Shown piece after piece: positions 43,380 to 51,736 of a DNA stretch of 64,000 nucleotides. Under the pieces are notes generated by a model, which worked only from the letters and a program-made list of their open reading frames with translations, made no database searches and was not told the DNA's origin. The first letter of the stretch is position 1; each line of letters starts with the position of its first letter. The position numbers and the translations under genes are program-made. Origin of the DNA: Candidatus Poribacteria bacterium (GTDB lineage Bacteria > Poribacteria > WGA-4E > WGA-3G). Location of the stretch: NCBI GenBank assembly GCA_012270865.1, contig JAAXHL010000132.1, forward strand, positions 62,001 to 126,000. Reading direction: 5' to 3'.

Positions 43380-44201
43380 TCAGATGTCACTGGTAAGTAT
43401 GAAACCCCAATCCCACTTCTCCATACGATGCTGGACGACTGTGGCTGTGGCTGACGGATAAATCGCTTGATGCGCCAGCATTTCAAGCAGTGGGTGGTCC
43501 ATCGAAACACAGAACATGTGAACATAATCATCGATCGGTTCGGTATGTCCCTGCTCCGCACACGGTCCGAACTGAACGTGTAGCAACGGCATCGGTGCTT
43601 GGGTACTCTGCAAAATGATGTCCTTTTTACCTGCTAACGATAGATAAGAGACACATCCGAAATGCTCTCGTAAAACCGGCTCAACTTCTCGCATTTGTTC
43701 AGCATCTAAGGAGACGATCCCTAACCTCGTTCCGATTGACATCGGCGCGAGCCGAAAACGGCTCAACATAAGCGCGACGCGATTCGGACGTTCTGGGTCC
43801 GCATCCATAGAGATGGCATACCCGCGAGCGGAGAGTGGATACAGTTTTGGAAAGGCATGCGCGCATATTGCGGCTGGCAGATAGCGTCCGCGGTATTCGG
43901 GGTGGACTTTCAAGTCACACAGATACCATACCGGTTTTGGATTTTGACAGTTCGCTGGCGGCACACTACGCAAGATCGCAGCGGCTACTGCGACTACCCG
44001 ATCTCCGTCAAGCACCACATAGTAGTGGAGCCGACCCAAGCGCGTGAAGAAAGCGAAGTAATCCTCACCGTGATCAATCTCAAATCGGTCTTCACCTAAC
44101 GGGTAGCTTGTTCCTTCCTCTAAGTCCGAGATCCGAGATTGAAAAACTTGCCACTCCGAATTGGATAGCTCCCTGACCTTCAAAGAACGGTTTATCCGCA
44201 T
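43380..44201 (-). CDS. GNAT-like acyltransferase, third gene of the DUF3419 operon
   Basis: This 273-residue protein starts at the ATG at 44201 with GAGG 6 nt upstream (the track start at 44213 is a TTG). The first half has the GNAT fold pattern: YVVLDGDRVVAVAAAILRSV, then WYLCDLKVHPEYRGRYLPAA, where 'V-x-PxxRG-x-x-x-xA' is the acetyl-CoA loop. The second half (ARGYAISMDADPERPNRVAL onwards) is a long extension with no clear match. The gene begins about 18 bp after the stop of the di-iron enzyme gene, so the two and the DUF3419 gene form one operon. It may acylate the pathway product. Confidence 0.75.
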   Translation of the reverse strand: MRINRSLKVRELSNSEWQVFQSRISDLEEGTSYPLGEDRFEIDHGEDYFAFFTRLGRLHYYVVLDGDRVVAVAAAILRSVPPANCQNPKPVWYLCDLKVHPEYRGRYLPAAICAHAFPKLYPLSARGYAISMDADPERPNRVALMLSRFRLAPMSIGTRLGIVSLDAEQMREVEPVLREHFGCVSYLSLAGKKDIILQSTQAPMPLLHVQFGPCAEQGHTEPIDDYVHMFCVSMDHPLLEMLAHQAIYPSATATVVQHRMEKWDWGFILTSDI

Positions 44202-44218
44202 CCGATACCTCAATACTG

Positions 44219-44932
44219 CTATGATGCCCGCGTATGGGGACCGCGTACCTCACGATAGATACGCCGTTTTCGCGCCTTGTAAAGTCCTTCATAAAGCGAA
44301 TTGAAAACACACGCACCGAGACGCAACCCCTGCTCAATGTAGTATCTATTTTCGGCAGCCGCATCCCATGCCGGACGAAGCACATCAAAGAAATCGTCTG
44401 CATGTTTAATATCAAGGTCTTCATGAAGATTGTAGTGAATCAACTTTTCTTCAGGAATCCAGCCGTGATGCACAACCTGTTCTCCGAGCCACGCGGCAAT
44501 ATCTGAAAACATCCGCTCAATGATCCCCATAACACCGGCACCGATCAAGTATTCATCCATCACGCAAGCACCGACAAGCACCGTATTAAATGCGCGAACT
44601 TCGGGCCACATTGCCCGTTTCTCAATATCTTCCGGTTTAATGCCAGCCAATCGGTCAAGAAAAGCGGTAAATGTTTTCTCGTGCATCAGTGCCGGACTGC
44701 CTTCACCGTGTTCCTCCCAAACGTTACGGATAACCTCTAAGCGTAATTCCGATGTCGGAATCTTGGCAGCGAGTGCTGCCATCGGACGGTTGAAGAACAC
44801 CACAGCAAAATAGAACTGAATCTGTGTTTCAACAAAATCATCGAAATCAAACGTCCCCTCGCGCAGAGACTTAAAGTATGGATTCATCCACACATTCGTC
44901 TCTTTCAGAATAGCGTCAATGCTTTCGTTCAT
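44219..44932 (-). CDS. haem-oxygenase-fold di-iron oxidase (HDO/CADD-like)
   Basis: This 237-residue, all-helical protein has the metal-ligand pattern of haem-oxygenase-like di-iron oxidases (CADD, UndA, SznF types). The marks are a Glu helix with NVWEEHGEGSPALMHEKTF (Glu and His ligands), MDEYLIGAGVMGIIERMF (Glu ligand) and NLHEDLDIKHADDF, giving H-x3-D-x2-H. Start 44932 is preferred because GGAGG sits 9 nt ahead; the ATG at 44938 is only 3 nt away. The ribosome-binding site lies in the 3' end of the DUF3419 gene, so translation is coupled. Such enzymes oxidise or cleave amino acids and fatty acids. Substrate unknown. Confidence 0.82.
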   Translation of the reverse strand: MNESIDAILKETNVWMNPYFKSLREGTFDFDDFVETQIQFYFAVVFFNRPMAALAAKIPTSELRLEVIRNVWEEHGEGSPALMHEKTFTAFLDRLAGIKPEDIEKRAMWPEVRAFNTVLVGACVMDEYLIGAGVMGIIERMFSDIAAWLGEQVVHHGWIPEEKLIHYNLHEDLDIKHADDFFDVLRPAWDAAAENRYYIEQGLRLGACVFNSLYEGLYKARKRRIYREVRGPHTRAS

Positions 44933-44938
44933 CGGCAT

Positions 44939-45907
44939 TTACCTCCTTTTTCCTACGTGAACGTTGGAATAAAACAGACTACGTTCAGTGCTTTGGCATC
45001 GGACTCCCAACGCCGCATTAAATTCAAACGAATCGCCGAAGCAGGCAGAGAGATCCGTGTCATTATTCAGTTGACGATACAAAACGCTTGCACCCGACTT
45101 CATCTCGCGCTGAAGATGACCGATAAGGGCACTAATTTCAACTAACGGCATCCAATCCATAATGTTAGAGAGAGAGACTATATCGAAGCGTTGCAAATCC
45201 GGCACCCGATCCAGTGTCCCTTCAATCATCTGAAAACAGTAATCGGTAGGTGGCGATAGAAGGTAGTAAGGCAGGCTCGCCGGACGTTGGAGATAGTATC
45301 CAAGAAATACATGGTGCAGGAAGTAATTATCGAACGCCGCCGCAGAAGTTAACCCTTTCTCAAATAACCGCTGAAAGTAGCGCGGATAACTTCCGGGTTC
45401 AGCGTGCTGCGTAGCATCCGGTCCAAACATCGCATTCAGAAGCGAGTCACTAAAGTATAAATCGAACGCCACTTGCCAGTACTGACTCGAAAAGAGTAAC
45501 TCCGAAACATTGGCAAGCCGATCTTTCTCTTCAAACAACGCTCGGATTTCAGATTCGTCAGCGACCAAATCAAAGATAAACTCGCGTAAACCCCGAAACA
45601 GCGACTCAAAGTTCCCATTTTGATTGAGTCCGTTTGGATCGCTGGTCCCAATATTAAATCTCCGATGTCGTGTTGCTGTATCGGTCTCTCGCAAGGCACG
45701 CATCTTTTCCCGAACGCGTTCTAACTGCGCAGGATTAAAATCAACCAGCGTGATATGCAAGTCGGGAAATAGTGCCTGCAGCGTTAGGGCAGTACACCCA
45801 CCAGAAGCAATTAACAGCACACTGCTTGCGTTTGTTAACCGCACCAACTCCGCCTCCACCATCGGATCTTCTCTAACGACTGCGAATTGTACATCGTTCT
45901 CCCGCAT
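44939..45907 (-). CDS. DUF3419 / BtaA-like S-adenosylmethionine-dependent aminocarboxypropyltransferase
   Basis: This 322-residue protein starts at the ATG at 45907 (GGAG 9 nt upstream; the track start at 45928 is a TTG). The Rossmann-like SAM site is VLLIASGGCTALTLQALFP followed by ITLVDFNPAQLERV, typical of the DUF3419/BtaA family. In betaine-lipid synthesis BtaA moves the 3-amino-3-carboxypropyl group of SAM to diacylglycerol. The usual partner N-methyltransferase BtaB is missing here. Instead a di-iron oxidase and a GNAT follow in a tight operon, which points to a different product. The acceptor is unknown. Confidence 0.82.
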   Translation of the reverse strand: MRENDVQFAVVREDPMVEAELVRLTNASSVLLIASGGCTALTLQALFPDLHITLVDFNPAQLERVREKMRALRETDTATRHRRFNIGTSDPNGLNQNGNFESLFRGLREFIFDLVADESEIRALFEEKDRLANVSELLFSSQYWQVAFDLYFSDSLLNAMFGPDATQHAEPGSYPRYFQRLFEKGLTSAAAFDNYFLHHVFLGYYLQRPASLPYYLLSPPTDYCFQMIEGTLDRVPDLQRFDIVSLSNIMDWMPLVEISALIGHLQREMKSGASVLYRQLNNDTDLSACFGDSFEFNAALGVRCQSTERSLFYSNVHVGKRR

Positions 45908-45935
45908 GTGTATTGACTCCGCAGACAACCGTTGC

Positions 45936-46708
45936 TTACTGCTTAAGGTCCCCCCAAGTCGTCGTCAATTTACCAGCCGGTGAAACGGCGAGGGCACCTT
46001 CAAGCCCTTCTGTCATGACGGTATTCAAGTCGTCTTCACTCAGCGGTGCATTGAAGATCGCAACTTCGTCAAGGACACCCTTGAAATCCCATCCGGCTCC
46101 GCCTTTCCAACGAGTTAACCAGATGGAACCGCCATCGTTATCCTGCGTGAAAGTCGGTTTTCCTACATCTAAATCCCCGACAACCTCGCCATCAACATAG
46201 AGGACAAGCGTCTTACCATCGTGGGTTAGAGCGACAAAACTCCATTCTTCCATCTCCCATGTTCCGCCCCGGATTTGGCTGTTATCTATCCCACCGTGAA
46301 ACAGAAAACTACCGTAGAAGTCGTTGGGACCGATAAGGATGTTTGGGTTGTGCCAATCCCGCTCTATGAGTCGGACGTGCGGACCGGAAGGGTTCCCCAG
46401 CGGTTTGACCCAGAGTAAATATGTGAATCCGTCGAGGAAATCATCTGTCGTCTCGCTCGCTGGAATGACGACATGATTGCTTCCATCAAATTCGAGGCCC
46501 ATACCTTCATAGCCTTCGACCCGCTTGGCATCAACGATTTCTCCATCGTTCCCGTTTGGTGAAAAGTCTTTAACTGTCTTCCCTGTCCGTGATCAAAGTT
46601 CCACATACCCATCAGAGATTCTGGATCAATTTCCGATGTACTTTCCTGAACCCATACCGCTGAAACAGAGAGAACCGTCATAGCGATCAAAGCACTGATA
46701 ACTCTCAT
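45936..46708 (-). pseudogene. secreted LamG-domain protein broken by one frameshift
   Basis: The minus strand encodes a signal peptide (MRVISALIAMTVLSVSAVWV) and the start of a LamG repeat (SLMGMWNFDHGQG) in one frame. About 46577-46583 the frame must change by one base, after which VKDFSPNGNDGEIVDAKRVE leads into MGLEFDGSNHVVIPASETTD and the rest of the track ORF at 45936. The LamG core includes LVLYVDGEVVGDLDVGKPTF and FKGVLDEVAIFNAPLSEDDL. The protein ends KLTTTWGDLKQ, the tail also found on the discoidin protein at 15918. A natural mutation or a sequencing error are equally possible. Confidence 0.8.
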
Positions 46709-46773
46709 CGTTTTTTAGCCTCCTATTCAAATCATGCATTCAGTTCAGATTTGCCGTCTTTTCCGTTGCCAAG

Positions 46774-46802
46774 ATTATACCGCAAAACTATTGACAGCGC
46801 AA
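46774..46802 (-). promoter_or_regulatory. sigma70-type promoter upstream of the LamG/DUF3419 run
   Basis: Minus strand TTGCGC, 17 bp, then a perfect TATAAT, about 65-95 nt upstream of the LamG start. A similar segment recurs at 51075-51103. Confidence 0.6.
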
Positions 46803-47294
46803 TACTTTCTTCCGAGGTAATCAGGGATTCAATTTTAAGAAATTATTGGATTTTAGGTCTTTTTTTTAGGATTCGGTGCGAAATCTAGCGAAATCTAGCG
46901 AAAATTTCAGCGGTTTTTAAAAATAATAACATAAGTTAAGTATTAACACCTGCAAAAAGGACAACACCCAAAACGGACAATTGAATGCCCTGCCGAGGTG
47001 AGTTGCGATATCCTCAATTTCAAAACGATGGAAAGCACTTTGTGATGTGATTGAATTGTGAAGGTTGGGTTCTTGCTATTTTTCCGGTGGTCTCTCAATG
47101 GGTTCAAATTGTGAAGTGCCAACGTTTATTCAGACCAAAAATTAGCAAAGTTAAGACAAGTTTTGTCTTTAAAATTCGACAGATCTCAGATCCCCTAATG
47201 CTGAGTGAGGACGTTTCGGATACTCCTTTCAATCAGATTGTTATTGTATCACAATCTTGGTTTAGAGGGGGCTGAATTCCCGATGGTAGTACAT
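46803..47294. other. non-coding gap
   Basis: AT-rich with no supported gene. It contains the short tandem GCGAAATCTA twice near 46880. ORFs at 47051 and 47205 have no family features. Confidence 0.4.
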
Positions 47295-49301
47295 CTAACT
47301 ATTCAGATCCATCTCAATACTTTGGACAATATTATAGATACGTCCTGCTTCTTCATTTTTGTCCAAATATGCTTGATAATTTCGTTCGGCATCTAGAATG
47401 AGTTCATCATAAAGAACAACGCGAACATCTTGTTGTGCCATCGTTCTTCTAGATCGATCTTCTTGCTCGGCATCCTCCCAATTCGATAGACGTTTCCCAA
47501 CTATGCAGATGATTTCAACAGGCTCATTCTTATTTGATGCTCGAAGTAATTTCCGCAGGGCATTCCCATATTTTTCAACTTGATCAAGCAAGCGATTGTG
47601 ACTCAATATCCTATCAGCCTTTTTTAGCTCAATAATAACATGCTTCCCCGATGTCATTTTGTATTTTATATCATATCGTCCACTTTTTTCCTCTGGAGTA
47701 AGCCCTGCATCAAGTTTGGCAAACTCTCTTTGGACGTTTTGTTCCATGGACGGCTGTGAAGTTGCTCTATCCCATGAGGGATTTAACAACCATAGGTGAT
47801 CATAGAGATATTTCTGAATAACTTTTTCTTTGGCATCTTCTGTAACCTGCTCATGCAATTTTCTAATGACCCTTAACCTATCTTGTACAATCTCGTAATA
47901 TAAATATGCCTCAATCTCATCCAAGCCGCTAAAAATTTCTGTAAGAGCTGGGATATTTTCAGCAGACACCCGATCCAACTTCTCAAGTAATCCTTTATAT
48001 TTTAACTTTTCAAACAAAAGAATACTCTGCCTATAGAAGTCAGCTCGATCCGTTGCATCATCCATGATGAGTTCGTTTATTTTCCCCAACATAGCATGTG
48101 CTTGTCTTTTTCTGTCCTCCCTCAACCCATCCAGCCATTCAGCAATTGAGGGAATATCTCTGGCATCATCTATGGCAGTCTTGTGCCGTAATTCGGTCCA
48201 CCGACTCCTAATATTTTTCAACTCACCCTCAACCCATTCCCGAAGGGCTATGTATCGATGATCATCCTTTATAATCTCTTGTCGATTGCTCGTTGCAATG
48301 TCTTTTTTCCCATCTAAATCCAGAAAATCAGCGTGAATTTCACCGATGAGATATTTCGTGTAGATACTAGATTCAGGGAAATCTTCAAGTATATCTTCCT
48401 GCGCGAGCTTGCCACGAACCATGATAACAATTTTATTCAGATTGTCCGCATCCTCATCTTTAAGTTCTTTAGGTTCAACGACAGTGCCAATCCAACCTTT
48501 TACCGAGTAAACACAGCTTTCGGAATCGTCTTCATCTATAACTTCAATTTTGCTATCTCTCGGTTCTTCGTTTTCAAGTTTATGAGTACTGCGACGTTTG
48601 CAAAATTCAACGTATTTCTCACTCTTATTTCCGAAATGCCACAAATATTGAATTTTATGAAAGTAGTCCCGGTCCATAACTGTAACACTTTCTCCATTGA
48701 TTTTAACATCAAAATCGTCAGTACCAATAATACTAAATCGACGTGCTAGCCGCTTTTGTAAAGCTGCTGCTGAGATCTGAGTAACTTTCTTCTTCAATCC
48801 AGTTAGAATAACTCGTGTTCCTTGTTTACACAGAGTCAGTTTATCGTTGGGCAGAGAATCAGGCTCATAAGGTATTTGTTCTTTTCGACTGATGTGGTCT
48901 TCAATTGCTTTCACCGACATCACAAATCCGTTCATTTCTTTTCCTTTCACAGTTTCAACTCTAACAATATTTGCAATTGAAAAAAGTGAAAGTTTACCGA
49001 TGCCCTTACGACCCATAACATCACGCCCCTTTGGGGTTCTTTCATCTTGATGCTTTTTTCTCCGTTCATAACCAACCATGAGGTATTTTTTATTGATTTC
49101 GGCATGCGTCATACCGTCTCCATCGTCAGTTATAGTAATTTTGCCTTCCTCTATTTGAATATCAACGGTTTCTGCATCAGCATCCCAAGAATTTGCTACT
49201 ACCTCAGACAGAACAGCAGGAACGTTACTATAGAGATTTATACCGAGATGGTTTAGTACGTTAAGGTTGATAGTCATCTGATACTTACTGGAATTGCTCA
49301 T
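47295..49301 (-). CDS. MORC/MutL-like GHKL ATPase with C-terminal nuclease domain
   Basis: This is a 668-residue protein. The N-terminal GHKL ATPase has the N box SEVVANSWDADAETVDIQI, the G1 box ITDDGDGMTHAEI and the G2 box GRKGIGKLSLFSIAN. A long helical middle region follows. The C-terminus (about 555-640) has YDIKYKMTSGKHVIIELKKA, the D...(E)xK pattern of a PD-(D/E)XK nuclease, followed by LDQVEKYGNALRKLL. Iyer, Abhiman and Aravind described GHKL ATPases of MutL/MORC type in restriction-modification loci. The C5-cytosine methyltransferase 78 bp upstream on the same strand supports that reading: this would be the restriction subunit. Confidence 0.87.
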   Translation of the reverse strand: MSNSSKYQMTINLNVLNHLGINLYSNVPAVLSEVVANSWDADAETVDIQIEEGKITITDDGDGMTHAEINKKYLMVGYERRKKHQDERTPKGRDVMGRKGIGKLSLFSIANIVRVETVKGKEMNGFVMSVKAIEDHISRKEQIPYEPDSLPNDKLTLCKQGTRVILTGLKKKVTQISAAALQKRLARRFSIIGTDDFDVKINGESVTVMDRDYFHKIQYLWHFGNKSEKYVEFCKRRSTHKLENEEPRDSKIEVIDEDDSESCVYSVKGWIGTVVEPKELKDEDADNLNKIVIMVRGKLAQEDILEDFPESSIYTKYLIGEIHADFLDLDGKKDIATSNRQEIIKDDHRYIALREWVEGELKNIRSRWTELRHKTAIDDARDIPSIAEWLDGLREDRKRQAHAMLGKINELIMDDATDRADFYRQSILLFEKLKYKGLLEKLDRVSAENIPALTEIFSGLDEIEAYLYYEIVQDRLRVIRKLHEQVTEDAKEKVIQKYLYDHLWLLNPSWDRATSQPSMEQNVQREFAKLDAGLTPEEKSGRYDIKYKMTSGKHVIIELKKADRILSHNRLLDQVEKYGNALRKLLRASNKNEPVEIICIVGKRLSNWEDAEQEDRSRRTMAQQDVRVVLYDELILDAERNYQAYLDKNEEAGRIYNIVQSIEMDLNS

Positions 49302-49379
49302 AGTTCTCCTCTACGTGTTTCTGGATACTCCCACCGACTCCATTTTATACGGTGGTACGGTGGTCTGGAATCAATTATG

Positions 49380-50441
49380 TTATTCTTCATCGCGAGTTTC
49401 TTTTTCTTCTTGAAATGAATTGATGATTGATTCGCCCAGGTGTTCAGCGAGTTTAACAGGGACAGCGTTACCAATTTGCCGAGCTATTCCGCTAATGGAG
49501 GTCCCGAAAAATTCGTAATCATCCTCGAAAGTCTGCAAAGCAGCGGCTTCTCGCAATGAAATACCTCTGTCTTGTTTGGGGTGTACGAAGCGACCGGAGT
49601 AAATATCAACACAGCGAGATGTCAATGTTGGAGCAGGCTTATCCCATGCCATCCGTCCAAACACATCTGTATGTGAATCTGGTTTTTCTTGATGACATTT
49701 TAGCAAGATAGACGTGTCAGTTATGTCTCCCCGGCTACCACCATCTTCTGGCACTGCTTCAACAATCGCTTTATGATGAGGTTTCAGTTTCCTAGCCTTG
49801 TGGTTTAGACAATCTTCTGATTCTCCTCCATCAACAATCTCAGGGTATTGTTCAATACACGCTCTAACTGTCACAAACTGGCTTGGATCGGTCATTGGGG
49901 TCGGAAGTGAGATCGAGCCTTTTTTAGATGCCAAAAGGATGAATCTCTTTCGTGTTTGTGGAACTTCAAAGTGTCTCGCATCAAGTAAACCTGCCGCTGG
50001 CTCCGAAAATTTGCAATCTTCCAGAATCTCCAAGAATTCATTGTAAATTTCCTTTCCAGAACCGTTGTTCAGACCAGGAACATTTTCAACGAGAATAAAA
50101 TCAGGTGGGCATTCTTTTACGATCTTAGCGAAAGTTAAAAGTAGTATTTTCCGATCGTCATCTTCCGAAGTCTGTCTGCTAAGAGTGGAGAATGGTTGGC
50201 ATGGTGTGCAGGCAGCATATAGCGTTGTATCTTCGTCTTGAATTCCGATTTCTTTGCGTAGTTCGTGGATTTTAATTTCACCGATGTCTTTATTGATGAA
50301 ACGGCTCGGTTTGTTGTTGTAGGTATAGGTTTCTTGCAGACGCTCGTCATTATCTACTCCTGCTCGTACTTTTATTCCAGCATCTAATAAACCTCTTGTT
50401 AAACCACCGGCACCACAGAAGAAATCAATCGCTTTAATCAT
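49380..50441 (-). CDS. DNA (cytosine-5) methyltransferase
   Basis: This 353-residue C5 methyltransferase has motif I AIDFFCGAGGLTRGLLDAGI, motif IV with the catalytic Cys ACTPCQPFSTLSRQ, motif VI ENVPGLNNGSG, motif VIII QTRKRFILLASK, and motif X GNAVPVKLAEHLGESI. The target-recognition region is short (about residues 195-275). It modifies host DNA to protect it from the downstream ATPase-nuclease. The recognition site cannot be read from the sequence. Lower GC and AT-rich flanks suggest that this block was acquired, but the difference was only judged by eye. Confidence 0.95.
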   Translation of the reverse strand: MIKAIDFFCGAGGLTRGLLDAGIKVRAGVDNDERLQETYTYNNKPSRFINKDIGEIKIHELRKEIGIQDEDTTLYAACTPCQPFSTLSRQTSEDDDRKILLLTFAKIVKECPPDFILVENVPGLNNGSGKEIYNEFLEILEDCKFSEPAAGLLDARHFEVPQTRKRFILLASKKGSISLPTPMTDPSQFVTVRACIEQYPEIVDGGESEDCLNHKARKLKPHHKAIVEAVPEDGGSRGDITDTSILLKCHQEKPDSHTDVFGRMAWDKPAPTLTSRCVDIYSGRFVHPKQDRGISLREAAALQTFEDDYEFFGTSISGIARQIGNAVPVKLAEHLGESIINSFQEEKETRDEE

Positions 50442-50482
50442 AATATTTTACCTACGTCGAGAACCATTACCATTGCAGCAGA

Positions 50483-50695
50483 TTAAAAAACGGTTAGTTT
50501 TGAATCATTGACTTCTTGTGAAAGTTTGTTTTCGGCGATTTCTACATACTTCGTGTCGAGTTCGATCCCGATATACTTTCTACCGGGTCGTTTTGCTGCC
50601 AGAGCCGTTGTCCCTATTCCCATGAAAGGGGCCAGAACCGTATCCCCCTCATCAGAACTCATTAAGATCAATCATTCAAGCAAATGAATTGGCAT
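50483..50695 (-). pseudogene. C-terminal remnant of an N4/N6 DNA methyltransferase
   Basis: The fragment carries the SAM-binding block GDTVLAPFMGIGTTALAAKR and GRKYIGIELDTKYVEIAENK of alpha-type amino-methyltransferases. The upstream frame reads MPIHLLE, then a stop, then LILMSSDEGD. In intact relatives this segment is commonly 'PxxLLERLI-x-x-S-x-x-GD', so a CGA-to-TGA change is likely. Also 'APFMG' replaces the usual DPFMG. The catalytic motif IV is missing. It sits just upstream of the active C5 methyltransferase, so an older modification gene probably decayed here. Confidence 0.75.
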
Positions 50696-51107
50696 TTGTG
50701 TGAGAAACATTCAGTAAAATCAGCAGTGCTTTGGGAACCGGTCGTTAACCCGATAGAAACTGTCCAAACTATAGTATAACATATAACGGCGCGTAAAATC
50801 AAGGGAGAGTGTTTACATGACAGGCCGATTTAGTTTTCGGTTTTGACTTTGATTTCCGTTTACATAAGTTAACGTTTTTTCACAAAAATCGCGAGCACAG
50901 CTCGCTCCTACCGGGGAAGTATATTCACATAGATAAAGTGGATATTTAAAACTAAATGGCCCTGGTTTACATGAAGATAGGTAAAACAACCTATATCATC
51001 GGGAATCACTGCTCGGAGACTGTTAACTCGTCCGACAACTTGATTGGATTTTCCACCTATTTTCTGTTGTCAAGATTATACTATAAAACTCTCTACAGCA
51101 CAAGACT
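50696..51107. other. non-coding gap with degenerate repeats
   Basis: No gene is seen. It holds TCGCGAGCACAGCTCGCTCC (50889), also found near 59485, and a stretch resembling the one at 18661 (GATTTAGTTTTCGGTTTT). Confidence 0.45.
51075..51103 (-). promoter_or_regulatory. possible promoter segment duplicated from 46774
   Basis: Minus-strand TTGTGC, 17 bp and TATAAT lie in a stretch clearly related to the one upstream of the LamG gene. No intact gene follows closely. Confidence 0.35.
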
Positions 51108-51177
51108 CTCCAATTCAGCACCGCACCTCAGACAGGTATCACCCCACTTTAAACGTCTACCTTCACCAGATTTGCCT
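51108..51177 (-). pseudogene. C-terminal stub of a third MORN/zinc-ribbon gene
   Basis: The minus strand reads GEGRRLKWGDTCLRCGAELE, closely matching the zinc-ribbon ends of the genes at 42636 and 51737. The preceding part is gone, and the stub begins where the HHH gene ends. This indicates deletion or recombination between copies. Confidence 0.75.
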
Positions 51178-51711
51178 TCATGCTTCGGGTAGAAACCTTG
51201 CATCAAGGTATTTCTCAAAATTCTCTATCGTTTTCTGACCGATGCCTTTGACACCTTTCAACTTACCTTCATCAATTGCTGTTCGGAGTGATAGAAGACT
51301 GTCAATGCCTACCTCCTGATACAGAAGTTTAATCGTTTTAGGACCCAGACCGGGGATAGGTATAAGTTCAACAATTGTCTGCGGGACACCACTTGCGTAC
51401 TCCTGTAATTTCGAGCACGTTCCGGTTTCAACGTATTCAGTAATGATCGTAGCAACTATGTCTCCAACACCTGGAATCTCCGCTTTCAACCGTCCTTGAG
51501 CGACCAGTTCCGCTACAGATGCCTCCATACGAGAAATTGTATATGCTAAGCGAGGGTAGCGCGCCGCGTGGTCTTCTGGGTAGTCTGCGACAATCAGAAT
51601 AGTGTGGAGTTCCATTAGTTTATTCGCAATTTCATCGTTGGTCAATCCGGAAGCATCACCACGGTTTGCCGCTTCAACTAAACTTTCATCTAATTCTTTT
51701 TTACTTTTCAT
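51178..51711 (-). CDS. helix-hairpin-helix protein (PolX N-terminal-like), copy 1
   Basis: This is a 177-residue protein from the ATG at 51711 (GGAGGTAAT upstream); the track start at 51852 overlaps the upstream MORN gene. Residues 25-75 give a helical bundle (NKLMELHTILIVADYPEDHA). Two helix-hairpin-helix motifs follow: LKAEIPGVGDIVATIITEYV and LIPIPGLGPKTIKLLYQEVG, and a third, KLKGVKGIGQKTIENFEKYL, is near the end. This is the layout of the N-terminal 8-kDa and HHH domains of PolX-type DNA polymerases without the polymerase part. DNA binding is likely. Confidence 0.8.
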   Translation of the reverse strand: MKSKKELDESLVEAANRGDASGLTNDEIANKLMELHTILIVADYPEDHAARYPRLAYTISRMEASVAELVAQGRLKAEIPGVGDIVATIITEYVETGTCSKLQEYASGVPQTIVELIPIPGLGPKTIKLLYQEVGIDSLLSLRTAIDEGKLKGVKGIGQKTIENFEKYLDARFLPEA

Positions 51712-51736
51712 ATTACCTCCACTATAGAGTCCTATG

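Noticed and set aside
44939-45907. BtaA-like gene as part of a betaine-lipid (DGTS) operon
   Set aside because: The required N-methyltransferase partner BtaB is not adjacent and the next genes encode an oxidase and a GNAT.
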